Source: Pycnopodia helianthoides (taxonomy: Eukaryota > Echinodermata > Asteroidea > Forcipulatida > Asteriidae). Taken from it: DNA of 64,000 bases. The notes beneath the pieces were generated by a model, which saw only the letters and a program-made list of their open reading frames with translations, ran no database searches and had not been told where the DNA came from. Location: contig CM063244.1 in NCBI GenBank assembly GCA_032158295.1, positions 29,390,241-29,454,240 of the forward strand, read 5' to 3'. Below, piece by piece: positions 1 through 11,732 of the stretch. Positions within the stretch are counted from its first letter, which is position 1, and the number at the start of each line of letters is the position of its first letter. Position numbers and translations under genes: made by a program.

Positions 1-556
1 CATGAACATGGTGTTACCAAAAACCTTACTAGATTGTATTTCCACCATGCAGTTTTAAACCCTACTCATGAACATAGTTTTACTGCAAACCTCCACCATG
101 CAAAGTTTCAAATCCTACTCATCTGGGATCACGTCTACAGAAAAGAGCTTTCAGATTAGAAACCATTGATTACATGCAGGTTGATGTGTCACCACAATGT
201 GTGACCAAATTCCTTGTAATTCGAAAAATATGGCATACAAATCGCTCACTTGAAATATCGTTCACACGACAGATAAAATAGGGTATCCAACTTCAAAACA
301 TTATTCACAGACAACAAAACCCATAGGAAATGGAAATATTTCCACGGCTCTCCTTCAAACCTCCCTAGATAACATGCACCTCGTTTCACTCCGGTGAAAT
401 TCAGAGAGATGCCGGGAATGCCCCACCATTCCGTGATGACAGGACCTCAACATCATCCTCAAGAAAGTACATTTCCTTGACATCACCTGAATCTGACTTC
501 GCAATGATACCATTGTTCATCCTTCAAGGTAATACACCTATCTAAATACTGAATGT
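1..556. other. TAF3 3' flank with inverted copies of a dispersed repeat
   Basis: Downstream of the TAF3 stop. Bases 1-125 carry two degraded copies, in reverse orientation, of the ~66-bp unit tandemly repeated at 2930-3145 (CCACCATGCA.. and CCTACTCATG.. blocks). No coding sequence recognised. No clear AATAAA was found on the minus strand here. Confidence 0.5.
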
Positions 557-656
557 CTATTTATGTTTCTTTTTGCCTTTCTTCTTGTTCGGGACACGAC
601 ATCGAGGGCAGTACCAATTTGTCTCCTTGGGCTCATCCTTGATACCAACACAGGGC
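557..656 (-). CDS. TAF3: TAF3 exon 7: second half of PHD finger and stop
   Basis: Encodes PCVGIKDEPKETNWYCPRC followed by a short Lys-rich tail and TAG at 559-557. It completes the PHD with H-x2-C and C-x2-C. Confidence 0.95.
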
Positions 657-3600
657 CTGAAAATAAAAATATAGAGAAAATTGTACAAAGGAGTAACACT
701 TAGTGTTCTTGTAAGGGCTAGGCAGTTTCTCATTGATAAAGGAAACCTCTTTGAGGAAATCGTCAAGTGCAAATAGAAATTTTCAAGGGGGCACCAAGGC
801 AATGACCGGGGGCATGGAGGCGATTGCCTCTAATGCCACAGACCTAAGCTCAATTTCACAGAGCTGCTTATTAAGCAGAAATAATTGCTTAAAGATTATC
901 TGCTTAGCAAAAATAAGCAGGATACCAGTCGGATGGGACGTAAAGCCGTTGGTCCCGTGTGTTGTGTAATGCACGTAAAAGGACCCAGTGCACTTATCGT
1001 AAAGAGAAGGGGTTTGTCCCGGTGTTCCTGGTTTGATTGGCTGCATATTGCGCCAAAGCACCTTGTAAACCATTACATGGTGCTATGTAAAGGAACAGGT
1101 CTCATACTTCAAAACGTAGCTCCACAATACATTGCAGGAAAAAATACTGAGCGCTTTGAGACGCCATTTGTTGTGATAAAGCACTATATAAGAGCTCAGT
1201 ATTATTATTGTTATTATTTGGATCTAGCAGACATTGTATAAAATATTGAAGTGTAGCTTACCAGTGGTACCAATCGTCACATGTATCACAGCCCACCATT
1301 GCACTGCCATCATCAGGCAATTTACAGTTTGGACAAATCCAGATCCTCTCTCCTGTGTCACTCTGATAAAACAAACCCAAAACATCCAACAATCTTATTC
1401 AAAATTCTTTAAAATAAAGAGTACATCAAGTAAATCTGTCTAGATTTGAGTAGAAGGCTCTCCCAACATATATGACTAGGCCTCCATCACGAACATGTAC
1501 AGGCAAGTACACTGCATTATAAGAAACTAGCATAAAAAAAGATACATCACATCAGGAGGATAACAGGTACAGGAGATCTGGAGTTGAAATGAACAGCTCC
1601 AGCATCTATCAATGCCAAGTTTTGGGGTATTACTCTATAATAAAGCCCACCTTGGGGACTGTTACAAATTCCAAAAATACACACTATGGAAGAGAGACAC
1701 AAAACAAAAATGGTCTCTCAGGGCTTAAACTTTACACTGGACCGCAGGCCCCAGGTCAGTGGTTTTAGTGTCAGGCAGGTAACTTATGGCTTGACAAGTC
1801 CGATGGTCTTGTGTTTTTCAATTGAACAACAATACATATACCTCACTGCTTAATATCTTGAACAGAAACCAATTTGTTCAAAAGGTGACTTTGAGTCTGA
1901 TAAATATCTTTCAATTCTATTGAGTAACGAGCATACTTAATACCCCCAAAAGTCCGATGAGATAAACCTTCTATTACATGTGTTAGTGCTTAATTGTTCA
2001 AATAAAAACAATTAAAAGTATGTTGCCAGGACTCAGGGAGTTTTTTTATCTTTTTGGTTCTGGTCTTGTACAAAAGTGTCTGGCACAGTAAACATTTTGA
2101 GCTACAAGCCCTGCAGTCTTGTGGATTTTTCCACCCAATTCTAGCCCTGTCTCTTACCACAACAGTCCCAACAGTCTCCAGAATGACGCTACGCTGGGCC
2201 ACTGATGAACCAGCACCTCCAGCAGGAGCACCTGGTGCCTTCTGCGCCGTTGCTGCTTTGCCACCTCCCTTGGACGTAGCAGGTTTCTCAACAGGGGCCT
2301 TCAGAGATGCTTTTGTAGGTACAGAGATACCCTGATGAGCAAAACAGGATAAAAAAAGACAAGATAACAGTTTGAAACAAAAGTTTGTATGAACTCATTC
2401 CAAAGTTCATGAAGTAACAAAGCATAAAAAAGGTTTTCAAGCAACTTGAAAAGTTAGATGGTAACACCACTTATTGAGAATTGTCCAAATGTCACAAACC
2501 TTGGAAACAAATTCTTGCAATAAGCCATTTGGGAATTAAATTTGAATAATATCTGATCAATGGGCTTACTAAGTCACAAGTTACCGCTTAAATTTGAACT
2601 CTTTGGGGTTGAACAAAGAAAAATTGACTAGAGCAGGATTTGAACCAATGAGGATTGACGTGCTGGCGCTCTACCAACTGAGTTATCTGCAGCCTAGTCA
2701 AGTCCTGCAGTCAAATTATGGTACCTAAATAAGCACAACAACGCCTGTGAAGTTGCCGCTATTTCGAACTAATTTTTTGTACTGCATTTACACAGGGGCT
2801 TAAAAAGAACGATTGGCTTTTTTCAAAATATGTATTTTGAAATGCAAATTTGTACTTCCGTATTCTTGTTTGATTTTCGTATGTAATACGGAAAATCCAT
2901 ACTAGTTGGCAGCTCTGAAGCAGCTATGATAACACCATGTACATGAGTAGGATTTGAAACTTTGCATGGTGGAGATACAATCTAGAAAGGTTTGCCATTA
3001 AACATTGTACATGAGTAGGATTTGAAACTCTGCATGGTGGAGATACAATCTAGAAAGGTTTGTTATAACACCATGTACATGAGTAGGATTTGAAACTTTG
3101 CATGGTGGAGATACAATCTAGAAAGGTTTGCGGAGACACCATGTACATAAAACACTCTCTATGAGTTCTGGAAAATAAATGGTGGTTAACAACTGGACAT
3201 TTCAATCAGTATGCTCTGATCATCTTCAGCAGGATGCTGGACACTGTTTCTGCATGCTGTCCATGAGGTTTAGTCAACATGTAGGTTTAGCTCACTGGTG
3301 AGTTTAATACGGCAACAGGATCAGCAGCAGAAAAAGCTTAGACTTATCTCGTTGATGCGAGCAGGCGGGAACTGGATCTGGATTTGAGCGGGGAGTGAGT
3401 TAATGAATTTCTGGCTGCTTCTAAGATTGTCTTACCTTAATGGGAGTGACTGGCTGGGTGGTAACCGATGACACTGCTGGAACACCCTTAGTTGGCTTAG
3501 CTATTGCTGAGAATGCCTTGGAAGCTGCTTTCCTTACAGGGGGTGCAGTCACAGGTATCTTAGGGGTTGGGGGAGACTTAGGTGGAGGTGGAGATGGAGA

Positions 3601-6600
3601 CCTGGGTACTGGCGGGGAATGCGGTGGAGATGCCACCACAGTCTTCTTGGGCTGTGATGCTTTCTTGGATTGAGATGCTTTCCTCGCAGCTGGGGTCTTC
3701 TTGGGCGGGGGGCTGGGAGAGCTGGGTGGTGGGGATGGTGAACGAGGCGGAGGGGAAGGAGAACGTGGGGGTGGAGAAGGGGAGGGTGATTTGCGCCTGG
3801 GTGAGGGGGATGGCGAGGATGAAGAGGACGATGAAGAAGAAGATGATGGGGTGCGAGTCCTTGCTGGTGGCGGTTTGGGGTTTTCGGATAGCTTCTTGAT
3901 AAATCTACAATCGAATAAGTTGAAAAATATATGCCTCATTGATAAATGCAAGAAACATCTGCCCTCATGTTATTTCATGGATTTTTGCAATAGACCTTGT
4001 AGACTCTCTTCACGTGAGTAGGGCGCCCTCACCTAGAAGCTAAAAGGAGGTTGCTCATTGGTCCTTTCTGTGCATTTCTATTGTTGCACCATTGGTTTAC
4101 CTCTTAAGATGGTGGCTGGATGACACCAATGGATAAATCTATAGGATGTTATGAAATGAATACATCTATACAGCTCACAGTTTATCTTTGTAAGAATAAT
4201 TTGAAAATTTTAACAAACTGTCGGTGTCTAGTTTCAAATAATGAGTCAAAAAATGTTCAATTGGTTTTGGCACAGAAAGTTGGCTATTTGGCAATGCCAA
4301 TCTCTCGTCAATTTTCTGAAACGGTTACTGACATGATGTACATGGTTTGATCGGCATTTTCAACTGGGGTAAGAATAGGTTGCAGCACAGATAAATGGCC
4401 CACATTGTCACGCCAGTGCAACAATGTCAAAACTCAGTTTGGGGAAAACATTGCATCTTGTAAGTCTCTTCAAAACAGGACATGTACTCCCTGCAACAAG
4501 GTTGCATCTCACTCGCATGCCAACCTCGCCTTGAGATTTTAACCCTTGGTCATGTTGGCCCTTTAAAATTCACACGCATTTTTAGGGAAGCATTATAATA
4601 GGCAACTCATTAAGTATATTGTATTAATTAGCAGTGGGGGTAAATTACTTCTAGAATGAATGAAGAACACACCAGTGGCCACACTGACTTTATTACAAGC
4701 AAGAACCTTTAATAAAGTCAGTGTGGTCACTTGCCAAGTTGTGAGCTGGGCATATGCTGTTTGACTGGAGCCATAGACAAAACACACACAAAATCCTGAG
4801 CTGCCTGGTATCAGCTGTCCCCTGAGGCAAGTTCAGATTACCCTGGTCGGTCTACCCCCATTAAATGTTGACAGACACATGGCTGGTCGATTACAAATAC
4901 CTCCCTGGCCTGGAAAATTTTTCTTTAAAGGGATATGTCCTTTTTTCTATTTGGGATGACAACTCACTGCATCCACAAAAACATTTGATCACAACTATGA
5001 GTCTTAACAACCATGCAGGTTGCCCATCAATATAGGAGGATAAAACATTGGGCTTTAAGAGAACTGTATTTTCTTGGTAATCTTATAATCCTCCGAGCAC
5101 TACTCACATCTTTGTGGCCTCTCCACTTGATGATGCAGCACCCATTCTCAATGTTATCTTGGGAACAATTAACTGAAAATAAAAACAATTCAATATGGAC
5201 CATCATTACTGAACGTGTTTTTTTTTTTACAAAGGCAATGAAGTGTACAAGTCACCAGGCAAGAAACCTTGTTTGTAATTGCCTCAAAGTGGCTTTAAGT
5301 TATTTGACATATTATACGATATAAATCTAGTTCTTTTGTACAATCGTTCCCATCATGCATCACTACATCCTGAACAAAAATGGGTACAAGCTCATCAGCC
5401 CATCCCAGCGTTCTTGGATGAGACCGGTGGGGCCGACTGAATGATAAGACTGGCATCGAGGCTACGTGCACAACAGAGTACTGTACTGTCCACACACTTG
5501 ACACTTGCTCGACTGTCCGAGTGATTTAAAGTGGGGTTATTGCAGAGTTATTGGGTTGTTTGTTGGAAGAGTTCCTGTGTCTACTTGTTTTTTTCGGGAA
5601 ATATTCAAAATAATGTGGATCTACGTATAGTACACAGGTTGCTTTGGGCATAGTACACAGGTTGCTATGGGTATAGAACACAGGTTGCTATGGGTATAGT
5701 ACACAGGTTGCTATGGGTATAGTACACAGGTTGCTATGGGTATAGTACACAGGTTGCTATGGTTATAGTAGTACAATGTACATTGGTTGCAAAGGGTATG
5801 GTGAGTCATGTACAGTATGCTTTCTGGTAAAACTGACAAATACCATGTGACATGCTCTAAACCAATCACAAGGCAGAATCTTTGCATAGGGTGTTATTAT
5901 ATTATGTGTTGTGAGATGGATTGATGGATTACCTTGGCTATTTTCTCAGGTGGTTCCTCTGAGGAGCTTTTGTCGTCCTTCCCTCTCTTTGCTCCAGTAT
6001 TGGTGTTCCCATCTTTCTTCTTGGCCTTCTTAAGAGACTCCCTGGCTGCCTTCACCTTAGCCTTTCTTTCTTTGTCCTTCCGTTTCTTCTTCTGATTCAT
6101 CTTGTCTTTCTGTTGCTTCTCGTCCGATTTGTCTCGACTTGGACTACTGGAGGCACTCTCTGACTGCGATACCAGACGAACCTTCATGGATTTTGGATTC
6201 TTGGTGATGATGTTGAGCTTGGCAATAGCCGGCTGCTTCTGAGAGTCCATCTCTGTTTCTCCATCCGGTGAGCTTGGCCTCTTAACAGCCAACCCTTGCA
6301 ATTTCCGCTTCTTCTCCATCTTTTTCTTTTTCAGTTTGTCTTTTTTCAGTTGGTCCTTTTTCCGTTTCGAACGCTCCTTCTTCGACACTTTACCGACAGA
6401 CTTGTCATCGCTTGTCTTCTTAGTTTTATCTTTCTTCTCTTTACTGTCCCTCTTATCTTTTGTATCAGACTTATCTGTTTTGATGAGAAGTTTAAGCGCT
6501 TGCCCTGGTGATGTACCCATCTTAATTGCAGATGTCGTAGCCCCTTCATTTTCCCGCCAGGCATGTTTAAATAACAACTTCGGGGGCAAAGATTGTCCTT

Positions 6601-9600
6601 TACTACTCGACTTCTCTTGAGCAGTTTTGTTTGCCATATCAAGGAGACCACCTTTACCCTTCTCTACGTTTTTATCTTTACCCTTTTCCTTGACTTTTTC
6701 CTTACCCTTCTCTTTAGTCCTCTCTCTGTCTTCTTTACCATTCTTTTTACCAGGTTTAGTGTCGCTGCTTCGAGCCATTTTGGATATCACAGATTCAATA
6801 GTGTCGTTAATGCTGGCTTCGTTTGCCACGACCTCCTCCTCGTCGTCCACTATTAACCTCGCCGACGGGAGGACGGCTTTAGAGGGGTCGGGCAACTCTC
6901 CACACGGATCAAACGTCTTGGAGGGTCTGGGCTTTGTGTCCTCATCTTCAAAGTCATAAACGTCCAATGCAGATGGCTTTTTTGGGCTCGGACTCTTATC
7001 ATCATCACTATGATGATTGGGAGTGATGGGCGGAGTCTCTGATTGTTTTTTGGTTGTGATCAGTAGCGTTCCGATATTAGGCCCTGTGACTTTAATACTC
7101 TTACTACCCGATGGCATTAACTCCTTCACTTTATCCATAATAACTACAGCTGGGCTCTTTGGCTTCACTTGAAACACTGACGGAGCTCCACTTGGTGAGA
7201 AAAACAAATGCTTAGGTGATTTGGGTTTGGGCTTTGGTGGGGTGATACCCTTTGCTTTTGATGACTTGAGATCAATGTTACCACTTGGTCGAGGAGATTT
7301 GGGGACTTTAGTTAGCAGCCCGTCCATCTTCGTATCTAGTTTTGAGAGAGGAATTTGGGGAAGGCCACTCCTACGTTCCACTAAAGGTTTACGGGGAGGG
7401 GTGGTGGCAACAGGGAGTCGTCCTTCTCTCTTGGGTGTAATCTCACCATTGATACCCATGGATATTGCAGTCAGCTCCCGGGGTGTACCGTCGTCCATCA
7501 GCCGGAGTCTCTTGTAGGTAAACTCGCTGGCGGGACTAAGAAGCTCTCGTTTGTCACCTCTGGGGGAGTTGGGACTCATGAGGGGAGTGTGTGGCTCGTA
7601 GCCATCGATGTCGATTGACATCCGAGATGAATGGGATAGGTCCATTGCATCAAGACCTTCACCAAACTCTGCAAGATGGACACAAATAGAAGGTGTTTTA
7701 TCTGTAGCAATTGCAGGATTTAGCAAGTTATTAATCAATTTAACAGAGAGCTTCCTTTTTAACGTTAAAGCATGAAAACTAGAGAACTGATTCAAATGAA
7801 GATGACACTGGAAGGTGACATCAGGTCAATACATACAGTAGGAGCCGGAAATGTTGGTCGGAATACTGCACACAGATTTGGTACTCATTGGTACTGGTAC
7901 CAGAAAATCTGAACCGACTCTCATGGATTCTTGGTACTTAACACAAAAGTGGCACAGCTGTAGTTACCAATTAGACATTTGAAACCAGATAGAATCGGAT
8001 ACCCATCAGCACCATCCTAGTTTACTACTCACCTTCTGCCATAATGTGCATGTGTGTCATGTATGTCAACTAATGTTATTATTCCAAACCCCCTTTCATC
8101 TTCCTAAACACAGGATACATGTTTTTAAACACACAGTCCGGTATTCTTGTGCTGTCAACTGAAACAAGCTTCCTAGTCGTAGTGACATTAAAAGTTCATC
8201 CACACTAAATCTACTTCAACGTAAAGTTCAAGCTTACCTGTAAATCTGTTCTTTGTAAGCTACTTTTCTATTCTATTATTACACTAAGTGCCTATGGTTA
8301 TCATTGTACAATAACTTATCTAATCATGTAGCATTTGCAGTTATTCCTGCTAAGTCTTTTGTTGTTTCCTAACTCGAGCAAACGCTTACCAGGGCTTGCC
8401 TCCAATTCACTGATTTGTCTTCTTCCTACTGTTATCGCTCCCTAGCATACTCTGACTTTCTGAACATCATTATTATAATTGTGAAATGGTAACAAATGTT
8501 GCTAAAATTATTTTTTAACCCACTGCAGGCCTGATGCTTATAGTTCTTGAAAGGGCAAGGGCACAAAGGCGTTTTCTCCTTTGTAAAGGAGGGAAATGAG
8601 GAAATTGTAAATTTCTATTGGAACATTTCAAGGGGCATCAAGGCAATGACCAGGGGCAACGGAGGCAATGGGAGACTTTTGAACACTAGATGGCAGCAGA
8701 CATACCACGTAAAGTTCCATTGTTTCACGTAGTTCTAAGCATGCGCACATTGCTGAGAACAATGGAGTTACCTGGTAAGTCTGCTGCCACCTAGCGTACC
8801 AAAAGTCCCCCATTGAAGTATCAGGCATGCCCCTGTGATGCCTACTGACTATCTAAGTATACCTACCCCCTGCAATGTCGACTAATGGTGGCATATGTTC
8901 TGGGATGTACTCCAACCTCTCCCGACAATCTTTACTGCCTGGCTGGGGAATCTGGAGATTACTCCTCTTGGGAATGGGGAATGAAGGAAGAGGATGAGCG
9001 AAGGGGATGGGTTCGACCTCTTTGAGGTATGTCTCCAGCTCGTTTAGGCGAACATGCATGTGGGAGAAGGTCAGACCGACGTCATCCAGGTTGGGATCAG
9101 TGCGACCATCTTGTTATGAAAAAACAATTCAAATAAACTATGTCAAACTAATGTTCAGCAACAGCAATAAAAAATAACAGATTCGACAGGTTTACTTTTA
9201 AGTATTATTCACAATTTACAATTGCTTCTTGAAGATTCTTTTGTGAGGGCTGCATAGAAAAATTATAACATGACTTGCAGACTTTTCAAACACAGTAAGC
9301 CATCTAATGTATCAGTAGGAATTCTCTTTGAATTTGTTTTAGTAATGCATGTACATGTTTCCGTTTGAGTAGTAAACCAAAAGGGAAATTTGGGTGAACA
9401 AAGAAAAATTGACTAGAACAGGATTTGAATCTGTGACCTCCGGGCTTACATGCAAGTGTTCTACCAACTGAGCTATCTCGCCCTGATGTTGGCCATCTCC
9501 CTATTTTGTTATTATCTTTGTTCAGGGGCACCAGTCTCAGAAGTCATACAACGGTTTGCTGCTTCATAGCCAAGGATCACGCCCAGTTTTTGATACAACC

Positions 9601-10557
9601 TGGGAAGTGCCATTGAAAGGGGGATCACCTTAACAATAATAATTATTCAGGAGGCTAATCATCCTTACTCACAGCTAAGAAGCTGAGTTGCAAAGGACAC
9701 AGCTACAACGTGTTCCAGCTGCAGGTAGTGAAGGCGCAATAAAGAATTCTTCACAAACTCTGCCAATAAAGAATTCTTCTTTCAGTAGCAAGTTCAGCTG
9801 CTCCTATTTTCATTAATACAAGTATTGCTGCTTTACTGCCAAAGAAAGGTGCCTTTTGGCAGACAGCCACATCAATCCATTCTGTATACAACCACAGACC
9901 ACAGCCAGAGATTTTAAGTGTTTGATTTTTCCAGAGGCAGCAAAGCCCTCATGGCATAGGAGAGAAACCAACGCACAACTCTACTCACACACAACCCCTG
10001 CCAGGAGTCCAACCAGGGCCTCGGTGATGAAAGGCAAGTGCTTTACACACAAGCCACCCTCTTAAGGCAGTCCCTTTTCAATGCCACTTTCCAGGTTGTA
10101 GGTTCAAATCCCGTTCTTGTCAATTTTTGATTGTTCAGCCAAAGAACATTTGCTGAACTGCTAGTCTGCTGAGGACTAATGACGGGTTCTTGTCACCACG
10201 TTAGTTTTATTGTGTTTTTAATTGGCAAGGAGGGTGAAGTCGAGGGTTCGTGTCCTGTATTTATTGTTTTTTTTCCTAGCAGAACTCAGCAGTAATGCTT
10301 CTACATGTACATCGTGCTATAACTATCACAGCTGAAAAGAATTCAAATGACTAGCCCCCCCTTCAACAAATCACACACAAACTTCACTTACATTGTTCAG
10401 CATAGCGGTGTGAATGTCTTGCAAGATGTTCAAGGTACCTCTGTAAGACGTCTGTGAGAAGGTCACATGGTGTTGTATGTACAGCATGCCACCCCAGTCC
10501 CTGGCACAACTGGGCTACTGCAACCTTCAAAAGACTACGGCAGTATTCATCTGCCAT
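557..10557 (-). CDS. TAF3: TAF3, TFIID subunit 3 (histone fold + PHD finger), complete, 7 coding exons
   Basis: TAF3 is a TFIID subunit: its histone fold pairs with TAF10 and its PHD finger reads H3K4me3 at active promoters. Exons in order: 10557-10392, 9109-8867, 7668-5933, 3894-3436, 2331-2158, 1362-1262, 656-557, joined by GT-AG introns. The model gives about 992 aa (human is about 930). The N-terminus (residues 1-85) matches the TAF3 histone fold (MADEYCRSLLKVAVAQ; DLLTDVLQRYL; YGRTDPNLDDVG), followed by the conserved IPQPGSKD and YIPEHMPPL segment. The middle is Lys/Glu/Ser-rich and disordered, then Pro/Ser-rich. The C-terminal PHD has all eight zinc ligands (C936, C939, C951, C954, H959, C962, C976, C979) and the M948 and W934 expected for the methyl-lysine pocket. 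The start is the first ATG in frame and aligns with the family N-terminus. Five of the six junctions are in phase; the exon 3/exon 4 junction is not with the best acceptor (see finding). Confidence 0.95.
1262..1362 (-). CDS. TAF3: TAF3 exon 6: first half of PHD finger
   Basis: Encodes SDTGERIWICPNC, then SAMVGCDTCDDWYH, giving zinc ligands 1-5 of the C4HC3 PHD. The GTAAGC donor splits the W codon that exon 7 completes. Confidence 0.95.
2158..2331 (-). CDS. TAF3: TAF3 exon 5: linker before the PHD finger
   Basis: 58 codons from GISVPTKASLK to SVAQRSVILETVGTVV. The RSVILETVGT stretch aligns with RSVVTETVST, directly upstream of the PHD in human TAF3. Phase 0 at both ends. Confidence 0.92.
2600..2705 (-). 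mobile_element. tRNA-derived SINE fragment
   Basis: On the minus strand a tRNA-like head (box A near TAACTCAGTTGGTAGAGC, box B near GGTTCAAATCC) is followed by AGTCAATTTTTCTTTGTTC. The same family occurs at 9371-9632, 49735-50390, 50417-50572 and 58240-58440. Confidence 0.7.
2930..3145. repeat. ~66-bp tandem repeat, 3 copies, in TAF3 intron 4
   Basis: Three consecutive units share the blocks CACCATGTACATGAGTAGG, TTTGCATGGTGGAGATACAA and TCTAGAAAGGTTTG, with few differences. Related single or inverted copies lie at 1-125, near 13010, near 20665 and near 45190. It is therefore a dispersed element that has locally expanded. Confidence 0.85.
3436..3894 (-). CDS. TAF3: TAF3 exon 4: Pro/Ser-rich low-complexity exon
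   Basis: Encodes Ser runs, PSPPP repeats and basic SQSKKASQPKK blocks, ending VTTQPVTPIK at a GTAAGA donor in phase 0 with exon 5. The acceptor is uncertain. The best-looking TAG puts the exon start at 3904 but gives the wrong phase; the weaker AAG giving a start at 3894 keeps the frame. Confidence 0.8.
4010..4135. repeat. Dispersed repeat shared with 26935-27085
   Basis: Both copies contain GAGTAGGGCGC..CTC, TTG.TCATTGG and AAGATGG.GGCT..ATGAC blocks in the same order, so they belong to one family. The copy at 27 kb holds a TGACGTCA-like site and an AAGATGGCGGC motif. Type of element unknown. Confidence 0.55.
4676..4729. repeat. Perfect short inverted repeat (hairpin)
   Basis: TGGCCACACTGACTTTATTA and its near-exact reverse complement are separated by about 14 bases within TAF3 intron 3. 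It would fold as a ~20-bp stem. No function assigned. Confidence 0.7.
5625..5785. repeat. 23-bp minisatellite, ~6 copies, in TAF3 intron 3
   Basis: The unit TATAGTACACAGGTTGCTAT + GGG is repeated head to tail with single-base variants (gggCATAG, tatagAaca). It lies about 150-300 bases downstream of the exon 3 donor in the direction of transcription. Confidence 0.9.
5933..7668 (-). CDS. TAF3: TAF3 exon 3: large central disordered exon
   Basis: A 1736-base exon starting EFGEGLDAMDLS after a TTGCAG acceptor. It encodes a Ser/Pro-rich half followed by a strongly basic Lys/Glu-rich half of repeated KEK-type runs, the counterpart of the single huge exon in vertebrate TAF3. A short acidic block (DDEEEVVANEASINDTIESV) corresponds to the conserved TIEASIDAVI-type motif. 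It ends PPEKIAK at a GTAATC donor in phase 0. Confidence 0.92.
8666..8815. mobile_element. MITE-like palindromic element, TAF3 intron 2
   Basis: Imperfect inverted arms of ~55 bases: CAATGGGAGACTTTTG.. with GGCAGCAGACATACC, mirrored by GGTAAGTCTGCTGCC.. and CAAAAGTCCCCCATTG. Almost the whole ~150 bp is palindromic, so it would fold as a long hairpin. No coding capacity. Confidence 0.65.
8867..9109 (-). CDS. TAF3: TAF3 exon 2: end of histone fold and conserved linker
   Basis: Begins YGRTDPNLDDVG after an AAG acceptor and runs through LNELETYLKEVEPIPF, IPQPGSKD and YIPEHMPPL, which match vertebrate TAF3 closely. The GTAGGT donor leaves phase 1, which fits exon 3. Confidence 0.93.
9371..9632 (-). 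mobile_element. tRNA-derived SINE, near full length, TAF3 intron 1
   Basis: On the minus strand: GGGCGAGATAGCTCAGTTGG (tRNA 5' end and box A) and AGATTCAAATCC (box B), then the family tail with AAATTTCCCTTTTGGTTTAC. The upstream part carries the family's AGGGGCACCAGTCTCAGAAG block, also seen near 49900 and, reversed, near 58280. Confidence 0.75.
10392..10557 (-). CDS. TAF3: TAF3 exon 1: start codon and histone-fold N-half
   Basis: Encodes 55 codons plus one base, ending ..SHRYAEQ before a GTAAGTG donor. Hydrophobic spacing matches the Bromo_TP-type histone fold alpha-1 and alpha-2. An untranslated exon upstream cannot be excluded. Confidence 0.93.
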
Positions 10558-11696
10558 ACTGGTTCAATCTATGACATCTGCTGGGAGAGATAACGATAAT
10601 TACTTTATAATGGTTGGTAACTACCGTATACATTAAAAATTCAAAGTTTTGATTTTCATTCTACTTAGTTCTGATTGTCCTTATAAAGTTTCCTTCTAAA
10701 AAGCTGCCAGAAAACTATGTCTCCTTGAATATTTTCTTATGCTTTTAAATTGCCTTACCACTGGACATGTGACACTACATGTGACTCCATTAAAGAAACA
10801 AAAAGTACAGCAAAAATGACACCATACATTTGCAGCAACACATGTTTGGCAATGAAAATGTCAATGTTTTTAAAATAAAATATTTCTTTAAATTTTTAGG
10901 ATTAGAGTTTTCTTTTGAAATGTTCTAGTACAAATTCAATTTGTACTCAGCGTCATACACTTTACTTAAAATAAAAATGCCTCAAAGAATGAACTACATG
11001 TATAAAGAATTTAGGCCTGTTCTTCTTATGGTACTAGTTAATTATTATTGTTATTGTAATTTTTATTTATTTGTCATCATACACTCCAAATACAAAACAA
11101 GAAGCATACAATACAACAGACACTAACTGAGGACACAGGAACTAAGAAAGTGAACTAATTATGTTGCCTTTAGGCATTTAGCTCCTAATAAGGTACCCGG
11201 ACTCGTTAAGGTGCTATATGTATAGCCCATTGGTATAGTTTCCATAAAGTAATTGGAATTACTCCACTCATTAATTCTCCTACTATTATGTTTCTCAAGA
11301 CAACCGACTCACAAATGTAACTCACTGTGCCACAACAGCAGCATTTTGAGGCACACACAATGCTTACAGTGTGTACATTGGGAGTAGAACTGAGCTCGCT
11401 AGTCAACCCCTGATCTCCTGTACTTTTTATCCTTTGTTTACGTGTTTCTTTTTATCTTCTGATGTGCTGTGTCTTTTATTTTTATGGTAGTTTTTTATTG
11501 GTAGTTTTTTATGGTAGTATTTTGATGTTTACTGTACTTGCCCGTACATATTGTATTTTCATATTTTAATGCTAGTCTGAAAACTGCTCATTGTACTCTA
11601 CGCCTAAGTATTGTATATTATATCTCTTGTTATTTTTTTACCCATTTGCCAGTAGAAATCAAATTTCCATATTTTTGTTTAATGTGGACAATAAAT

Positions 11697-11697
11697 G

Positions 11698-11731
<34 letters not shown>

Positions 11732-11732
11732 G
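11697..11732. repeat. (TCTA)n microsatellite
   Basis: About nine uninterrupted TCTA/CTAT tetramers. Another ATAG-rich tract lies at 58064-58110. Confidence 0.97.

Noticed and set aside
3440..4021. Plus-strand Gly/Glu-rich open frames
   Set aside because: Antisense shadow of the TAF3 Pro/Ser-rich exon.
6296..6959. Plus-strand Phe/Leu/Ser-rich open frames resembling membrane segments
   Set aside because: Antisense of the Lys/Glu-rich TAF3 exon 3 (AAG/GAA codons read as CTT/TTC). Not a membrane protein.
9400..9490. Functional tRNA gene on the minus strand
   Set aside because: Good A and B boxes, but it is one of five members of a SINE family with a shared non-tRNA tail and imperfect acceptor stem.
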